Source of the DNA: Mammaliicoccus sciuri
GTDB lineage: Bacteria > Bacillota > Bacilli > Staphylococcales > Staphylococcaceae
DNA: 64,000 bases
Direction of reading: 5' to 3'
Assembly (NCBI RefSeq): GCF_025561425.1
Contig: NZ_CP094824.1
Location: 744,001 to 808,000, forward strand
The first letter of the stretch is position 1; each line of letters begins with the position of its first letter. Below, in pieces: positions 17,422 through 26,319 of this stretch. Both the position numbers and the translations under genes were made by a program. Below the pieces are notes generated by a model. That model made no database searches. It had not been told where the DNA came from and was given only the letters and a program-made list of their open reading frames with translations.

Positions 17422-18582
17422 ATGAGAAACAATTTAGGAAAAGTTCAACTACCGCTCCAAACCTTTAGTTTAATGGCAGGATTTATGGTTTGGAGTATAC
17501 TCGCACCTTTAATGCCTTATATTACACAAGATATAAGTGTAGAAGAAGGTCAGAAAGCCATTATTTTAGCAATCCCTGTTATTTTAGGATCGATTTTAAG
17601 AATACCAATTGGCTACTATACGAACTTATTAGGTTCTAGACTTGTATTTTTAGTGAGTTTTATTATTTTATTATTTCCAGTTTTTTATTTAAGCCAAGCA
17701 CATTCAACTACAGGATTGATGGTTGCAGGATTCTTTATAGGTCTTGGTGGTGCAATCTTTTCAGTAGGTGTTACTTCTATTCCTAAATATTTTCCAAAAG
17801 AAAAGCATGGTTTTGCGAATGGTATTTATGGAATGGGGAATTTAGGGACAGCTGTATCATCATTTTTAGCACCTCCAATTGCAGGCATTATCGGATGGCA
17901 GCATACTGTACAACTTTATTTAATCGTATTACTTATCTTCTCAGTATTAATGTTTATCTTTGGAGATAAAGAAGAACCTAAAGTGAAAATTCCAATGATT
18001 TCACAAACGAAGCAAGTCATCAATAACTATAAACTTTACTATTTTAGTTTCTGGTATTTTATTACATTTGGTGCATTTGTTGCATTTGGTTTGTTCTTGC
18101 CAAACTTTTTAGTGAGTCATTTTGAAATTGATAAAGTAGATGCGGGTATTAGAACAGGTATCTTTATTGCGATTGCAACATTACTTAGACCAATTGGTGG
18201 TATGTTAGGAGATAAATTTAATGCTTTAAACGTATTGAAAATATTCTTTATCGGTTTAATAGCGGGCGCAATCGTACTTTCAATATCACATCATCTCATC
18301 TTGTTTACAATTGGATGTTTAACGATAAGTGTTTGTGCAGGTATTGGTAATGGACTAGTATTTAAACTTGTACCAACATACTTCACAAAAGAAGCAGGTG
18401 TTGTAAACGGAATCGTATCTATGATGGGTGGTCTCGGCGGCTTCTTCCCACCATTAATGATAACGTTAGTAACGAGTTTGACTGGTTCAAATCATTTAGC
18501 ATTCTTTATGCTTGCTATATTTGGTGTGATTGCACTCATTACAATGATGCATATGACTAAAATAGAAAGTAAGCATGTTTAG
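17422..18582 (+). CDS. narT: Nitrate transporter NarT
   Basis: Major facilitator superfamily membrane protein of the nitrate/nitrite porter family, importing nitrate (or exchanging it for nitrite) for respiration. 386 residues with about 12 hydrophobic helices. [20 protein letters not shown] and [15 protein letters not shown] are glycine-rich nitrate-porter signatures in the N-half, with [15 protein letters not shown] in the C-half. ATG at 17422 has GAAGGG about 8 nt upstream; GTG 17413 overlaps that site. Monocistronic between two terminators and preceded by NreC-like and Rex-like sites. Confidence 0.94.
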   Translation: MRNNLGKVQLPLQTFSLMAGFMVWSILAPLMPYITQDISVEEGQKAIILAIPVILGSILRIPIGYYTNLLGSRLVFLVSFIILLFPVFYLSQAHSTTGLMVAGFFIGLGGAIFSVGVTSIPKYFPKEKHGFANGIYGMGNLGTAVSSFLAPPIAGIIGWQHTVQLYLIVLLIFSVLMFIFGDKEEPKVKIPMISQTKQVINNYKLYYFSFWYFITFGAFVAFGLFLPNFLVSHFEIDKVDAGIRTGIFIAIATLLRPIGGMLGDKFNALNVLKIFFIGLIAGAIVLSISHHLILFTIGCLTISVCAGIGNGLVFKLVPTYFTKEAGVVNGIVSMMGGLGGFFPPLMITLVTSLTGSNHLAFFMLAIFGVIALITMMHMTKIESKHV

Positions 18583-18601
18583 TTGTTTGTCTTTAAAATT
18601 A

Positions 18602-18635
18602 AAAAGGCTGAGGCAATGTGTTGCCTCAGCCTTAT
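18602..18635. terminator. Rho-independent terminator between narT and moeB
   Basis: AAGGCTGAGGCAA pairs exactly with TTGCCTCAGCCTT around a TGTG loop. The distal T run is short on the plus strand, while an A run before the stem would favour minus-strand use too. It ends narT transcription. Confidence 0.8.
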
Positions 18636-18641
18636 AATTAA

Positions 18642-18679
18642 TTGAGGATAAAAGCGTTTAACTCTATAATAGAGTTAAA
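18642..18679 (+). promoter_or_regulatory. moeB promoter embedded in a perfect palindrome
   Basis: A -35 of TTGAGG (18642-18647), a 17-nt spacer and a -10 of TATAAT (18665-18670) form a good sigma-A promoter. The -10 sits in the middle of a perfect inverted repeat, TTTAACTCTAT (18657-18667) and ATAGAGTTAAA (18669-18679) around a single A. The geometry is that of a repressor operator over the -10. It does not match a regulator consensus I know. Confidence 0.7.
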
Positions 18680-18703
18680 GAGATTCGTGAAAGGTTGATA
18701 TAA

Positions 18704-19705
18704 ATGAACGAACGTTATTCTCGTCAAATTTTATTCGATAAAATTGGAGAACAAGGTCAAGAAAGAATTGAACAAGCGAGTGTCACTATTGTAGGCATGG
18801 GTGCACTTGGTACTCATGTTGCTGAACAGTTGACTAGATCGGGTATAAAGAGACTCAATATTATTGATCGAGATTATGTTGAATCGTCAAATTTACAAAG
18901 ACAAACATTATTTATAGAGAATGATATTAAAGAAATGTTGCCTAAAGTCGTAGCAGCAGAAAGACATTTAAAGAAAATTCGTGAAGACATTACAATAAAA
19001 TCTTATATTGCACAATGTGATGCAAAGTTATTACATGAAGTTGCGCGTTACTCAAACATTATTATTGATGCGACAGATAATTTTAATACGAGACAAATTA
19101 TTAATGATTTTGCGTACAAGATGAATATTCCGTGGATATATGGCGCATGTTTAGAATCTACTTATGTTCAAGCGACTTTTGTGCCTAGTGAAACACCTTG
19201 CTTCAACTGTGTATTACCACAATTACCAGTGATTAACAGAACTTGTGACACAGTAGGCGTGATAAATCCTGCTGTTACAATGGCAGCAAGTTTACAAGTT
19301 GCAGATGCACTTAAAATATTAGCTGGTTATTCATTTACACCTAAAATTACGTACGGTGACGTTTGGTTCGGTGAACATCAATCATTTGGATTTGAACAAA
19401 TGAAACGAGACGATTGTGAGACTTGTGGAGCAGAACCAACTTATTCAAAATTATCAAATTCAGACAAACAACTAACTGAATTATGCGGCCGTCATACTGT
19501 TCAATATATAAACGAGAAACTTAATCGACCAGCAATTGAAAAGTTTGTTGCTCAAAATGGATTATTGCATCGTTCTAATGCTTATATGATTCAGTATTTA
19601 TACGATGACCATCGTGTCGTAGCATTTAATAATGGTAGATTATTAATTCATGATTTGGATTCTGTAGAAGAAGGCAGACAATTTGTTGAGAATATGTTTG
19701 GATAG
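18704..19705 (+). CDS. moeB: MoeB/ThiF-family adenylyltransferase (molybdopterin synthase activation)
   Basis: Cytoplasmic E1-like enzyme that adenylates the C-terminal glycine of MoaD so it can receive sulfur. The Rossmann nucleotide loop is [13 protein letters not shown] (about residues 31-43) and the start [20 protein letters not shown] is typical. Zinc cysteines appear as CFNCVLPQ and [21 protein letters not shown] holds a further conserved Cys. The 333 residues include about 90 C-terminal residues beyond the ThiF domain, as in other staphylococcal MoeB. ATG at 18704 follows GAAAGG. It begins the moeB-moaB unit. Confidence 0.92.
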   Translation: MNERYSRQILFDKIGEQGQERIEQASVTIVGMGALGTHVAEQLTRSGIKRLNIIDRDYVESSNLQRQTLFIENDIKEMLPKVVAAERHLKKIREDITIKSYIAQCDAKLLHEVARYSNIIIDATDNFNTRQIINDFAYKMNIPWIYGACLESTYVQATFVPSETPCFNCVLPQLPVINRTCDTVGVINPAVTMAASLQVADALKILAGYSFTPKITYGDVWFGEHQSFGFEQMKRDDCETCGAEPTYSKLSNSDKQLTELCGRHTVQYINEKLNRPAIEKFVAQNGLLHRSNAYMIQYLYDDHRVVAFNNGRLLIHDLDSVEEGRQFVENMFG

Positions 19706-19716
19706 GAGTTAAATCG

Positions 19717-20217
19717 ATGAGTGTAGTTAATAGAATAGATCGTCTTATAAATGTGTCAATATTAACCGTAAGTGATACGAGAACGAAAGAAACAGATAAA
19801 GGTGGACAACTTGTTCAACAATATTTGAATGATCTCAATGTTGAAATTAAAGAGGGGCATTATCAAATTGTTAAAGATGATGTCACTGAAATTCAAACAC
19901 AAGTAAATGAGTGGTTAAGTAAAGATGTAGACGCCATTATTACAACTGGCGGTACAGGTATTAGTCAAAGAGATGTGACGATCGAGGCGATTAAACCTTT
20001 ACTAGATAAAGAAATAGAAGGATTCGGTGAGATATTTAGATATTTAAGTTATACAGAAGATGTAGGTACGAGAGCCATACTTTCTAGAGCAATTGCAGGT
20101 ACAGTTGGGCATCAAGTTATTATTTCAATACCGGGGTCTACAGGTGCAGTTAAATTAGCAATGGAAAAGCTCATAACTAAAGAATTGAATCATTTAGTAC
20201 ATGAGCTTAATAAATAA
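19717..20217 (+). CDS. moaB: Molybdenum cofactor biosynthesis protein MoaB (MogA-like fold)
   Basis: Cytoplasmic protein of the MoaB/Mog family; Mog-type members adenylate molybdopterin before metal insertion, and the staphylococcal protein probably fills that role. [19 protein letters not shown] at the N-terminus and [19 protein letters not shown] (about residues 75-93) form the molybdopterin-binding TTGGTG site; [16 protein letters not shown] follows. 166 residues is normal. ATG at 19717 has AGGAG 8 nt upstream. It lies 11 nt after moeB and converges on moaC, with no spacing between the stop codons. Confidence 0.93.
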   Translation: MSVVNRIDRLINVSILTVSDTRTKETDKGGQLVQQYLNDLNVEIKEGHYQIVKDDVTEIQTQVNEWLSKDVDAIITTGGTGISQRDVTIEAIKPLLDKEIEGFGEIFRYLSYTEDVGTRAILSRAIAGTVGHQVIISIPGSTGAVKLAMEKLITKELNHLVHELNK

Positions 20218-20697
20218 CTATTGGCGTTTGAAGTCGCCGTTTTTGCCACCAGTCTTATAAGATAAATATGTTTCACCTATAACCATGCCTTTATCAACGG
20301 CTTTACACATATCATATATTGTTAAAGCTGTAACACTTGCAGCAGTTAAAGCTTCCATTTCTACACCGGTTTGACCTTTCGTCTTAACGGTTGCTGAAAT
20401 ATTTATTGTGTATGGTTCATCTTTATCCCATTCATAAGAAATATCGATGCCTGTTAATTGAAGTGGGTGACACATAGGTATCAATTGGCTTGTATTCTTA
20501 GCAGCTATAATGCCAGCAATTTGTGCTGTACCAAGTACATCGCCTTTTTTATTTGTTGCATTTTTTATTTGATCATAGATTGTTTGATTTACTTTAATAC
20601 TTGAGTTTGCAATTGCGATACGTGTGCTTATTTCTTTATCTGAGACATCGACCATTTTTGCATGGCCTTGCTCATTAAAATGTGTAAATTCAGACAA
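20218..20697 (-). CDS. moaC: Cyclic pyranopterin monophosphate synthase MoaC
   Basis: With MoaA it converts GTP to cyclic pyranopterin monophosphate, the first step of Moco synthesis. Motifs: [13 protein letters not shown] near the start, [34 protein letters not shown] and [20 protein letters not shown] with the catalytic [14 protein letters not shown] at 20697 is the preferred start: AGAAAGG ends 9 nt before it, while the ATGs at 20706 and 20703 are too close to that site. That yields 159 residues. It is on the minus strand, divergent from moeA and convergent with moaB, splitting the Moco cluster. Confidence 0.94.
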   Translation of the reverse strand: MSEFTHFNEQGHAKMVDVSDKEISTRIAIANSSIKVNQTIYDQIKNATNKKGDVLGTAQIAGIIAAKNTSQLIPMCHPLQLTGIDISYEWDKDEPYTINISATVKTKGQTGVEMEALTAASVTALTIYDMCKAVDKGMVIGETYLSYKTGGKNGDFKRQ

Positions 20698-20764
20698 AAT
20701 CATCATCCTTTCTAAAGGTATTATAACATGTAAGTTTAAATAAATTGATAGGGAGTGCAGACAA

Positions 20765-22024
20765 TTGACAGTTGAAATGAGAACACCTATACCAGTAAAA
20801 GAAGCTATTGAACGTGTTATCAAAGTAGTAAAGCAATTAGAGACAGAAACAGTATCAATAAATGATAGTTTAAACTATATTCTTGCTGAAGATATTCAAG
20901 CAACTTACGATATTCCTCGATTTGATAAGTCACCTTACGATGGGTTTGCAATTAAAAGTGCTGATTCTAAAGGGGCATCAGGAGAGAATAGAATATCATT
21001 TAAAGTTGTAGATCATATCGGTGCTGGAACAGCTTCAAATGTGACTTTAAATAGTGGAGAAGCGGTACGTATTATGACTGGCGCACCTATATCTGAAGGT
21101 GTAGATGCAGTTGTAATGTTTGAACAAACAGTGGAAACAGAAACAGGATTTACTATTCGTAAACCATTTACGGAAGGCGAAAATGTCGCTTTTCAAGGCG
21201 AAGAATGTAAAGAAAATGAATGCGTCTTACATAAAGGACAACGTATAAATAGTGGTGTTATTGCAGTTTTGGCAACATTTGGTTACCAAACTGTTAAAGT
21301 ATCCAAAAAGCCAACCGTTGCCGTCATCGCAACAGGTAGTGAGTTAGTAGGTCCAAATGAACCATTAGAACCAGGTAAGATTAGAAATTCAAATGGTCCA
21401 ATGATTGAATCGTTATGTAAAGAAGTTGATATCGAAGCTACTACATACAACATTCAAGAAGATAACTTACAAGGCTGCATTGATATTGTTGAGAAAGCAA
21501 TGTCACAACATGATATCGTGATTACAACAGGTGGGGTATCAGTTGGAGACTTCGACTATTTACCGAAAGTGTATGATGCAATTGGTGCAACAGTACTCTT
21601 TAATAAAGTGCAAATGAGACCGGGTAGCGTAACAACTGTTGCTCACAAAGATAATAAGATGTTGTTTGGTTTATCAGGCAATCCATCAGCTTGTTACTCA
21701 GGATTTCATTTGTTTACGAAGCCAACCATTCAAAAAATGATGTCTGCTGATGCTATATACCCAGTCATCATAGACGCGAAGTTGAATGAAGACTTTAAAA
21801 AAGCTAACCCATTCACGAGATTTATTAGAGGTAAATTATCCTTCACTTCACAAGGTGTTTATGCTGAGCCTTCAGGATTTAATAAATCAAATGCGGTTGT
21901 CGCGATTGCTAAAAGTAATGGTATGATTATTTTACCTAGTGGAACAAGAGGCTATCAAAAAGGTGACGAAGTGAAAGTTCTATTAACAGACCATCAGTCA
22001 TATGAAAGTAAATTAACACTATGA
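20765..22024 (+). CDS. moeA: Molybdopterin molybdenumtransferase MoeA
   Basis: Inserts molybdate into adenylylated molybdopterin, releasing AMP. 419 residues. Domain markers: [17 protein letters not shown] at about 55-71, [20 protein letters not shown] near 95-114, [12 protein letters not shown], the MogA-like core [17 protein letters not shown], and [13 protein letters not shown] near 305. TTG at 20765 is the start, with GGGAG about 9-10 nt upstream, and matches the staphylococcal N-terminus; an ATG at 20777 would trim it. Divergent from moaC. The stop overlaps mobB by 4 nt. Confidence 0.95.
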   Translation: MTVEMRTPIPVKEAIERVIKVVKQLETETVSINDSLNYILAEDIQATYDIPRFDKSPYDGFAIKSADSKGASGENRISFKVVDHIGAGTASNVTLNSGEAVRIMTGAPISEGVDAVVMFEQTVETETGFTIRKPFTEGENVAFQGEECKENECVLHKGQRINSGVIAVLATFGYQTVKVSKKPTVAVIATGSELVGPNEPLEPGKIRNSNGPMIESLCKEVDIEATTYNIQEDNLQGCIDIVEKAMSQHDIVITTGGVSVGDFDYLPKVYDAIGATVLFNKVQMRPGSVTTVAHKDNKMLFGLSGNPSACYSGFHLFTKPTIQKMMSADAIYPVIIDAKLNEDFKKANPFTRFIRGKLSFTSQGVYAEPSGFNKSNAVVAIAKSNGMIILPSGTRGYQKGDEVKVLLTDHQSYESKLTL

Positions 22025-22479
22025 AGATATTACAAATAGTTGGTTATAAAAATAGTGGTAAAACAACATTAATAAATGAATTAATTAAAGAATGTCGTAG
22101 TCAGCAATTAACAGTATCTACAATTAAACATCATGGGCACGGTGCAGACGAAATTTCTTTAAATCATAAAGAAGTAGACAGTTTAACGTTTATTAACAGT
22201 GGTGCTAAAGAAAGTATCGTGTTGGGTAAACAGTTAATAGAGAGAGTAACGTATGAAGAGAAGTCATTACAGCAAATAATCGATGAAGATTTGTCTGTTG
22301 AGCCTGCTGTGCTATTAATTGAAGGATTTAAGCATGATCATTTTCCAAAAGTACTTTTGACGAAGCAATCTGAAGATTTAGCACAAACATTACACAATAT
22401 TGTATATCAGTTTGATGCGTTTAATCTTGAAGAAAAGAAAGACTTTATAGTTTGGTTTGAAAATTGGTTGAAAAAGTAG
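22021..22479 (+). CDS. mobB: Molybdopterin-guanine dinucleotide adapter protein MobB
   Basis: P-loop GTP-binding protein that assists MobA in making MGD cofactor. The Walker A is GYKNSGKTTLI (about residues 8-18); TIKHHGHGADE and FKHDHFPKVLL are MobB signatures. 152 residues. It overlaps moeA through ATGA, and moaE starts 9 nt after its stop, so the genes are tightly cotranscribed. Bis-MGD enzymes nearby (NarG and the FdhF-like protein) are the obvious clients. Confidence 0.92.
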   Translation: MKILQIVGYKNSGKTTLINELIKECRSQQLTVSTIKHHGHGADEISLNHKEVDSLTFINSGAKESIVLGKQLIERVTYEEKSLQQIIDEDLSVEPAVLLIEGFKHDHFPKVLLTKQSEDLAQTLHNIVYQFDAFNLEEKKDFIVWFENWLKK

Positions 22480-22487
22480 GTGTAGAA

Positions 22488-22937
22488 GTGAAACAATTTG
22501 AAATCGTCAATGATCCAATAAATCCTGAACAATACAGAAACTGGACACTTAATGAAAAACAAGGTGCAGTTGTTGTCTTTACAGGCCATGTTAGAGAATG
22601 GACTAAAGGCATTAAAACAGAGTACTTAGCTTATGAGGCATACATCCCAATGGCAGAGAAGAAATTAGCTCAAATTGGTGATGAAATTAAAGAAAAATGG
22701 CCAGGTACAATAGTTGCAATTGCACATAGAATTGGTGAATTACAAATATCAGATATAGCTGTTGTTATCAGTGTATCTTCACCGCATAGAAAAGATGCAT
22801 ATAAAGCAAATGAATATGCGATTGAGAGGATTAAAGAAATCGTGCCAATCTGGAAAAAAGAAATATGGGAAGATGGGGAAGAATGGCAAGGCAGTCAAAA
22901 ACAATACCATTCTTCTATTCAAATGGAGGGTGAATAA
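22488..22937 (+). CDS. moaE: Molybdopterin synthase catalytic subunit MoaE
   Basis: Large subunit of molybdopterin synthase, which adds two sulfurs from MoaD thiocarboxylate to cPMP. 149 residues. GAVVVFTGHVREWTKG, YLAYEAYIPMAEKKL, IAHRIGELQISDIAVVISV, SSPHRKDAYKANEYAIERIK and VPIWKKEIWEDGEEW are strongly conserved, the last holding the active-site Lys region. GTG at 22488 is the start, with AGGTG 6 nt upstream; a TTG at 22464 lies inside mobB. The stop overlaps the moaD start. Confidence 0.95.
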   Translation: MKQFEIVNDPINPEQYRNWTLNEKQGAVVVFTGHVREWTKGIKTEYLAYEAYIPMAEKKLAQIGDEIKEKWPGTIVAIAHRIGELQISDIAVVISVSSPHRKDAYKANEYAIERIKEIVPIWKKEIWEDGEEWQGSQKQYHSSIQMEGE

Positions 22938-23170
22938 TGAAAGTATTGTATTTTGCTCATTTAAAAGAAATAATAAACATAAATGAAGAGCAAATAACTC
23001 TTAACCAAGACTACTCTGTGTTAAACTTTAAGCAATATTTAGTTGAGAAGCATCCAGAGTTAAGGGATGAAACTTTTCAAGTTGCTGTAAATGAGGAATT
23101 TGTGCAAGAATCAAGTGTCATAACAGACCAAGATGTTGTTGCATTGATTCCACCAGTTAGTGGAGGGTAA
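22937..23170 (+). CDS. moaD: Molybdopterin synthase sulfur-carrier subunit MoaD
   Basis: Ubiquitin-like small subunit, 77 residues, ending in VVALIPPVSGG. The C-terminal Gly-Gly is adenylated by MoeB and then thiocarboxylated. ATG at 22937 shares a base with the moaE stop and follows GGAGGG. It pairs with MoaE as the heterotetrameric synthase. Confidence 0.94.
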   Translation: MKVLYFAHLKEIININEEQITLNQDYSVLNFKQYLVEKHPELRDETFQVAVNEEFVQESSVITDQDVVALIPPVSGG

Positions 23171-23177
23171 AGAGAAA

Positions 23178-23768
23178 ATGATAGCAATAGTTCTAGCTGG
23201 CGGTAAGTCCAGTAGATTCGGTTCACCAAAAGCGTTAGCGACAATTAATGGAGAAGTTTTTTATGAAAAAATCATTCAAACTTTAAATCAAACGAATTTA
23301 TTTGAAAAAGTTGTGATTAGTACGAGTGAAGAATTGAAGGATTCATTTAATCACCATAATGTTGTCGTAGATTTATCAAAGTACAAAAATAATGGTCCTT
23401 TAGGTGGGATTTATAGCGTGATGCAAAAACATGATTCGGAATGTTATTTTGTGATTGCTTGCGATACACCTAAAATTACCGAAAAAGCGATTAGTCATTT
23501 ATATCAATTTTTTATTTCGCGTGTAATGGAAGAACAGCTAGACATTGCTGGATACGAAGCAAATGGTAAAAAAATGCCGACATTAGCATTTTATAGTCAT
23601 CGTGTCGAAGCGGACATTAAAGAAGCGTTAGACCATGAAGCTTTTAGAATGAAAGATATATATGAAAAGAAACCTTCACAATGGTTAGATGTATCAAATG
23701 TGAAAGATTCAACTAATTGGTACCAAAATATAAATTACATTGAAGATTTAGAAAAAGCCGAGTCTTAA
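23178..23768 (+). CDS. mobA: Molybdenum cofactor guanylyltransferase MobA
   Basis: Transfers GMP from GTP to Mo-molybdopterin to make MGD. 196 residues. The nucleotide-binding start is [31 protein letters not shown] and [10 protein letters not shown] hold the GTP and Mg sites. ATG at 23178 follows GGAGGG by 10 nt; an upstream GTG at 23160 overlaps moaD and that ribosome site. 28 nt before moaA. Confidence 0.94.
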   Translation: MIAIVLAGGKSSRFGSPKALATINGEVFYEKIIQTLNQTNLFEKVVISTSEELKDSFNHHNVVVDLSKYKNNGPLGGIYSVMQKHDSECYFVIACDTPKITEKAISHLYQFFISRVMEEQLDIAGYEANGKKMPTLAFYSHRVEADIKEALDHEAFRMKDIYEKKPSQWLDVSNVKDSTNWYQNINYIEDLEKAES

Positions 23769-23796
23769 CGATTGTATAGGTAGAGGGGGCGTTACG

Positions 23797-24819
23797 ATGC
23801 ATCAACCTATCAAAGATAAATTAGGAAGACCAATTAGAGATTTAAGAATATCCGTTACCGATAGATGTAATTTTCGTTGTGATTACTGTATGCCAAAAGA
23901 AATTTTTGGAGATGATTACGTCTTTTTACCTAAAGAAGAATTGTTGAGTTTTGAAGAAATTACGAGATTATCTCAGTTATACAGCTCACTTGGTGTAAAT
24001 AAAATTAGAATTACAGGCGGAGAACCGCTTCTAAGACGAAATCTATACGAGCTTGTAGAAGCTTTGAATAAGATAGATGGTATAGAAGACATCGGATTAA
24101 CGACAAATGGTATGTTGTTAAAAAAACATGGATTGAATTTATACAATGCTGGACTACGAAGAGTGAATGTAAGTATAGATGCAATGGATGATGAATTATT
24201 TAAATCGATTAATAATCGTCAAATATCCGCTTCTCAAATACTTGATCAAATAGATTATGCAGTAAGCATAGGTTTAAAAGTTAAAGTGAATGTCGTGATC
24301 CAAAAAGGGGTGAACGACCAAGAAATATTGCCACTTGTTGAGCATTTTAAAGAGAAAAACATTATCGTAAGATTTATAGAATTTATGGATGTAGGTAATG
24401 ATAATGGGTGGAATTTTGATAAAGTCGTCACTAAGAAAGAAATGTTAAATATTATTTCTTCAGCCTATGATGTAGAACCAGTGGACGCCAATTATTTTGG
24501 AGAAGTTGCAACATACTATCGCCATAAAGATAACGGCGCACAATTTGGTTTGATCACGAGTGTATCAGCATCATTTTGTTCATCGTGTACACGAGCAAGA
24601 ATTTCATCTGACGGTAAATTTTATGGTTGCTTATTCGCTGAAAAGAATGGCTATGATATAAAATCAGAACTAAGAAGCGGTAAGACAGACGAAGAATTAT
24701 TAAGCACATTAAAGTATTTATGGAATATAAGAGATGACAGATACTCAGATGAACGAACAGCAGCTACTGTAGCAAGACGAAAGAAAAATAAAATTGATAT
24801 GAACTATATAGGTGGTTAG
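23797..24819 (+). CDS. moaA: GTP 3',8-cyclase MoaA (radical SAM)
   Basis: Radical S-adenosylmethionine enzyme that, with MoaC, makes cPMP from GTP. The N-terminal [4Fe-4S] is bound by CNFRCDYC (about residues 24-31), and the second cluster by CSSC and a later Cys in [11 protein letters not shown] (about residues 261-280). [10 protein letters not shown] is the SAM GGE motif and the chain ends with IGG, the C-terminal Gly-Gly needed in this family. 340 residues is normal. ATG at 23797 follows AGAGGGGG. Last gene of the moeA-mobB-moaE-moaD-mobA-moaA run. Confidence 0.96.
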   Translation: MHQPIKDKLGRPIRDLRISVTDRCNFRCDYCMPKEIFGDDYVFLPKEELLSFEEITRLSQLYSSLGVNKIRITGGEPLLRRNLYELVEALNKIDGIEDIGLTTNGMLLKKHGLNLYNAGLRRVNVSIDAMDDELFKSINNRQISASQILDQIDYAVSIGLKVKVNVVIQKGVNDQEILPLVEHFKEKNIIVRFIEFMDVGNDNGWNFDKVVTKKEMLNIISSAYDVEPVDANYFGEVATYYRHKDNGAQFGLITSVSASFCSSCTRARISSDGKFYGCLFAEKNGYDIKSELRSGKTDEELLSTLKYLWNIRDDRYSDERTAATVARRKKNKIDMNYIGG

Positions 24820-24827
24820 ACTAGAAG

Positions 24828-24866
24828 TTAGGGACAGAATTGTGAGAAATGTCTCTAAGTGAGCGC
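24828..24866. repeat. Short dispersed hairpin-forming repeat, copy A
   Basis: A 39-nt unit with TTAGGGACA at one end and TGTCTCTAA near the other (a near-exact inverted repeat), joined by a segment ending GAGAAATG and followed by GTGAGCGC. It resembles the tandem pair at 33282-33360 in layout (TTAG, two variable bases, ACA; then TGT, two variable bases, CTAAG). Function unknown. Confidence 0.55.
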
Positions 24867-25090
24867 ATATCTAATTACCAGAATTCGTAATAATGGAAGT
24901 TAGCACATTCTAATATAACTAAATAAAATTTCAATTATATTATAAAATATGTTGTTAATTTTTGGCGTTTTTTTGGCGCTGACTCCTGCGGGAACAGCAT
25001 GATTCGAAGACTACAGGCTGAGAACATGCCCGCGGAAAGCATGCGCATAAAAAATGCCGGGCAAAGTCTAAGACTTTATCGACACTCTAA
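24867..25090. repeat. Intergenic stretch downstream of moaA containing a GC-rich repeat-like element (24976-25066)
   Basis: The first 100 nt are AT-rich with no recognisable gene. From about 24976 the base composition changes sharply: CTCCTGCGGGAACAGCATG, then ACTACAGGCTGAGAACATG, CCCGCGGAAAGCATGCGC and GCCGGGCAAAGTC. GCGGG..CATG (24988-25001) can pair with CATGCCCGC (25025-25033), giving a bulged hairpin. It looks like the multi-copy GC-rich intergenic elements of Firmicutes chromosomes. I know of no function. A short open frame across it (24999-25259) has no family features and runs antisense into the next gene. Confidence 0.5.
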
Positions 25091-25128
25091 AAACAAGCTA
25101 GGACACTCCCAATGTCCTAGCTTGTTTT
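25091..25128. terminator. Bidirectional terminator between moaA and the SDR gene
   Basis: AAACAAGCTAGGACA pairs with TGTCCTAGCTTGTTT around a CTCCCAA-type loop. A and T runs on either side allow termination from both strands. It lies 1 nt from the stop of the minus-strand reductase gene. Confidence 0.88.
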
Positions 25129-25129
25129 A

Positions 25130-26170
25130 TTATTTCATAAAATATTTTCCGATAATCATATCTAACGTATCTTTTGAAAGTACGAGTGTTTGTTCGTTTG
25201 CTTTTTTGAGCATTTCTTCCGTATTCTCATCATTAAATTTGATAGATTTAGAGAAGTAAGGTGCAAATACATCGATAAAACTATTCAACACTCTTTCTTC
25301 ATCTGTTATTGTATTTATCTCACTAATTGGTGCAACTTCTAATTGATGGAAGTCTAGGTGTTTCTTAATTGTCTCAAATATAAAGTCATTTGATGGTGGG
25401 TTCTGATTGGTTGCGTGATAAATCTTATGATTTTCTGCATAATCACATGCTACTGTGAGTACTTGTACAACATAATCAACGGGTACGAAATTCGACGTAT
25501 GACTTGCATCTCCAAATAGTCTATATATTGAATGATCTTTCTTTTTTTCTACACGTCTTTTGAAAACTTTTAATGCTTTCATAAAACCGTACAGCGTGAA
25601 GTTTGAATCTGCTTCTCCTGTTACGGAATCGCCAATTATAATTGCTGGACGTATAATTGAAGTTGCCATTGTTTTATTTTGCATCACGATATGTTCGGCT
25701 TTAATTTTAGTCGCTTCATAAGGATTATTGGTTGGTGAATCGATTGAATGTAGCACTTCATTACCGAGTTCTTGTTCACCAACCGTATAGGCTGTTGAAA
25801 CATATAAAAAATGCTTTGTTTGTATTTGTTCTGCTAAATCCAAAGCATGTTGTGTACCGATATAATTGATTTGATAAAGATCATCAGCAAGTTCGAAATT
25901 AAATTTGACGAGTGCAGCTAAATGATAAAATTTATCTATTTGAGGTATCGTGTCAATATCACTTTCAGACACACCACATAATGCTTCTGTAATGTCTCCA
26001 CTTATAAAGTGAATTCTTGAATGATACGATGGCTTTAATTTATTGAGCAATTGATCTTTCTTCTGCTCACTCCTGTATAATACATAAAATTGCTTTTGTG
26101 CATCTTTTGCAAGTGATTGTATTAACTCTGCACCTACAAATCCCGTAGCACCTGTTAAAAAAATGTTCAT
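25130..26170 (-). CDS. Extended-SDR NAD(P)-dependent reductase/epimerase (thioester-reductase-like)
   Basis: Cytoplasmic oxidoreductase of the extended short-chain dehydrogenase group. The N-terminus IFLTGATGFVGAELIQSL is the Rossmann GxxGxxG motif, and STAYT with PYEATKIKAE gives the catalytic Ser/Tyr/Lys set. FYHLAALVKF and IIRPAIIIGDS are typical of the NAD-binding-4 (male sterility / thioester reductase) branch, which reduces acyl thioesters or modifies sugar nucleotides. 346 residues. No carrier protein or adenylation domain is attached or adjacent, so the substrate is unknown. It appears monocistronic. Confidence 0.75.
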   Translation of the reverse strand: MNIFLTGATGFVGAELIQSLAKDAQKQFYVLYRSEQKKDQLLNKLKPSYHSRIHFISGDITEALCGVSESDIDTIPQIDKFYHLAALVKFNFELADDLYQINYIGTQHALDLAEQIQTKHFLYVSTAYTVGEQELGNEVLHSIDSPTNNPYEATKIKAEHIVMQNKTMATSIIRPAIIIGDSVTGEADSNFTLYGFMKALKVFKRRVEKKKDHSIYRLFGDASHTSNFVPVDYVVQVLTVACDYAENHKIYHATNQNPPSNDFIFETIKKHLDFHQLEVAPISEINTITDEERVLNSFIDVFAPYFSKSIKFNDENTEEMLKKANEQTLVLSKDTLDMIIGKYFMK

Positions 26171-26319
26171 GTTTCCACTCCGATTCTAAGTTTCTGACTA
26201 TATTTTGAACGATGACTATATGAAAGTAAAGTATTTTAATAAGTGTTCACATATAACATTGCTATTTGAAAATTGTTAAGCAATAATATTAAGTAATAGA
26301 TATAAAAGGAGCGTATTTC

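Noticed and set aside
24999..25259. 86-codon frame across the GC-rich repeat and into the SDR gene
   Set aside because: It starts inside a repeat-like element, crosses a terminator and continues antisense to a real gene; no family features.
25130..26170. Biosynthetic cluster around the thioester-reductase-like SDR
   Set aside because: No adenylation, carrier or other assembly-line gene is adjacent; the neighbours are moaA and a separate efflux gene.
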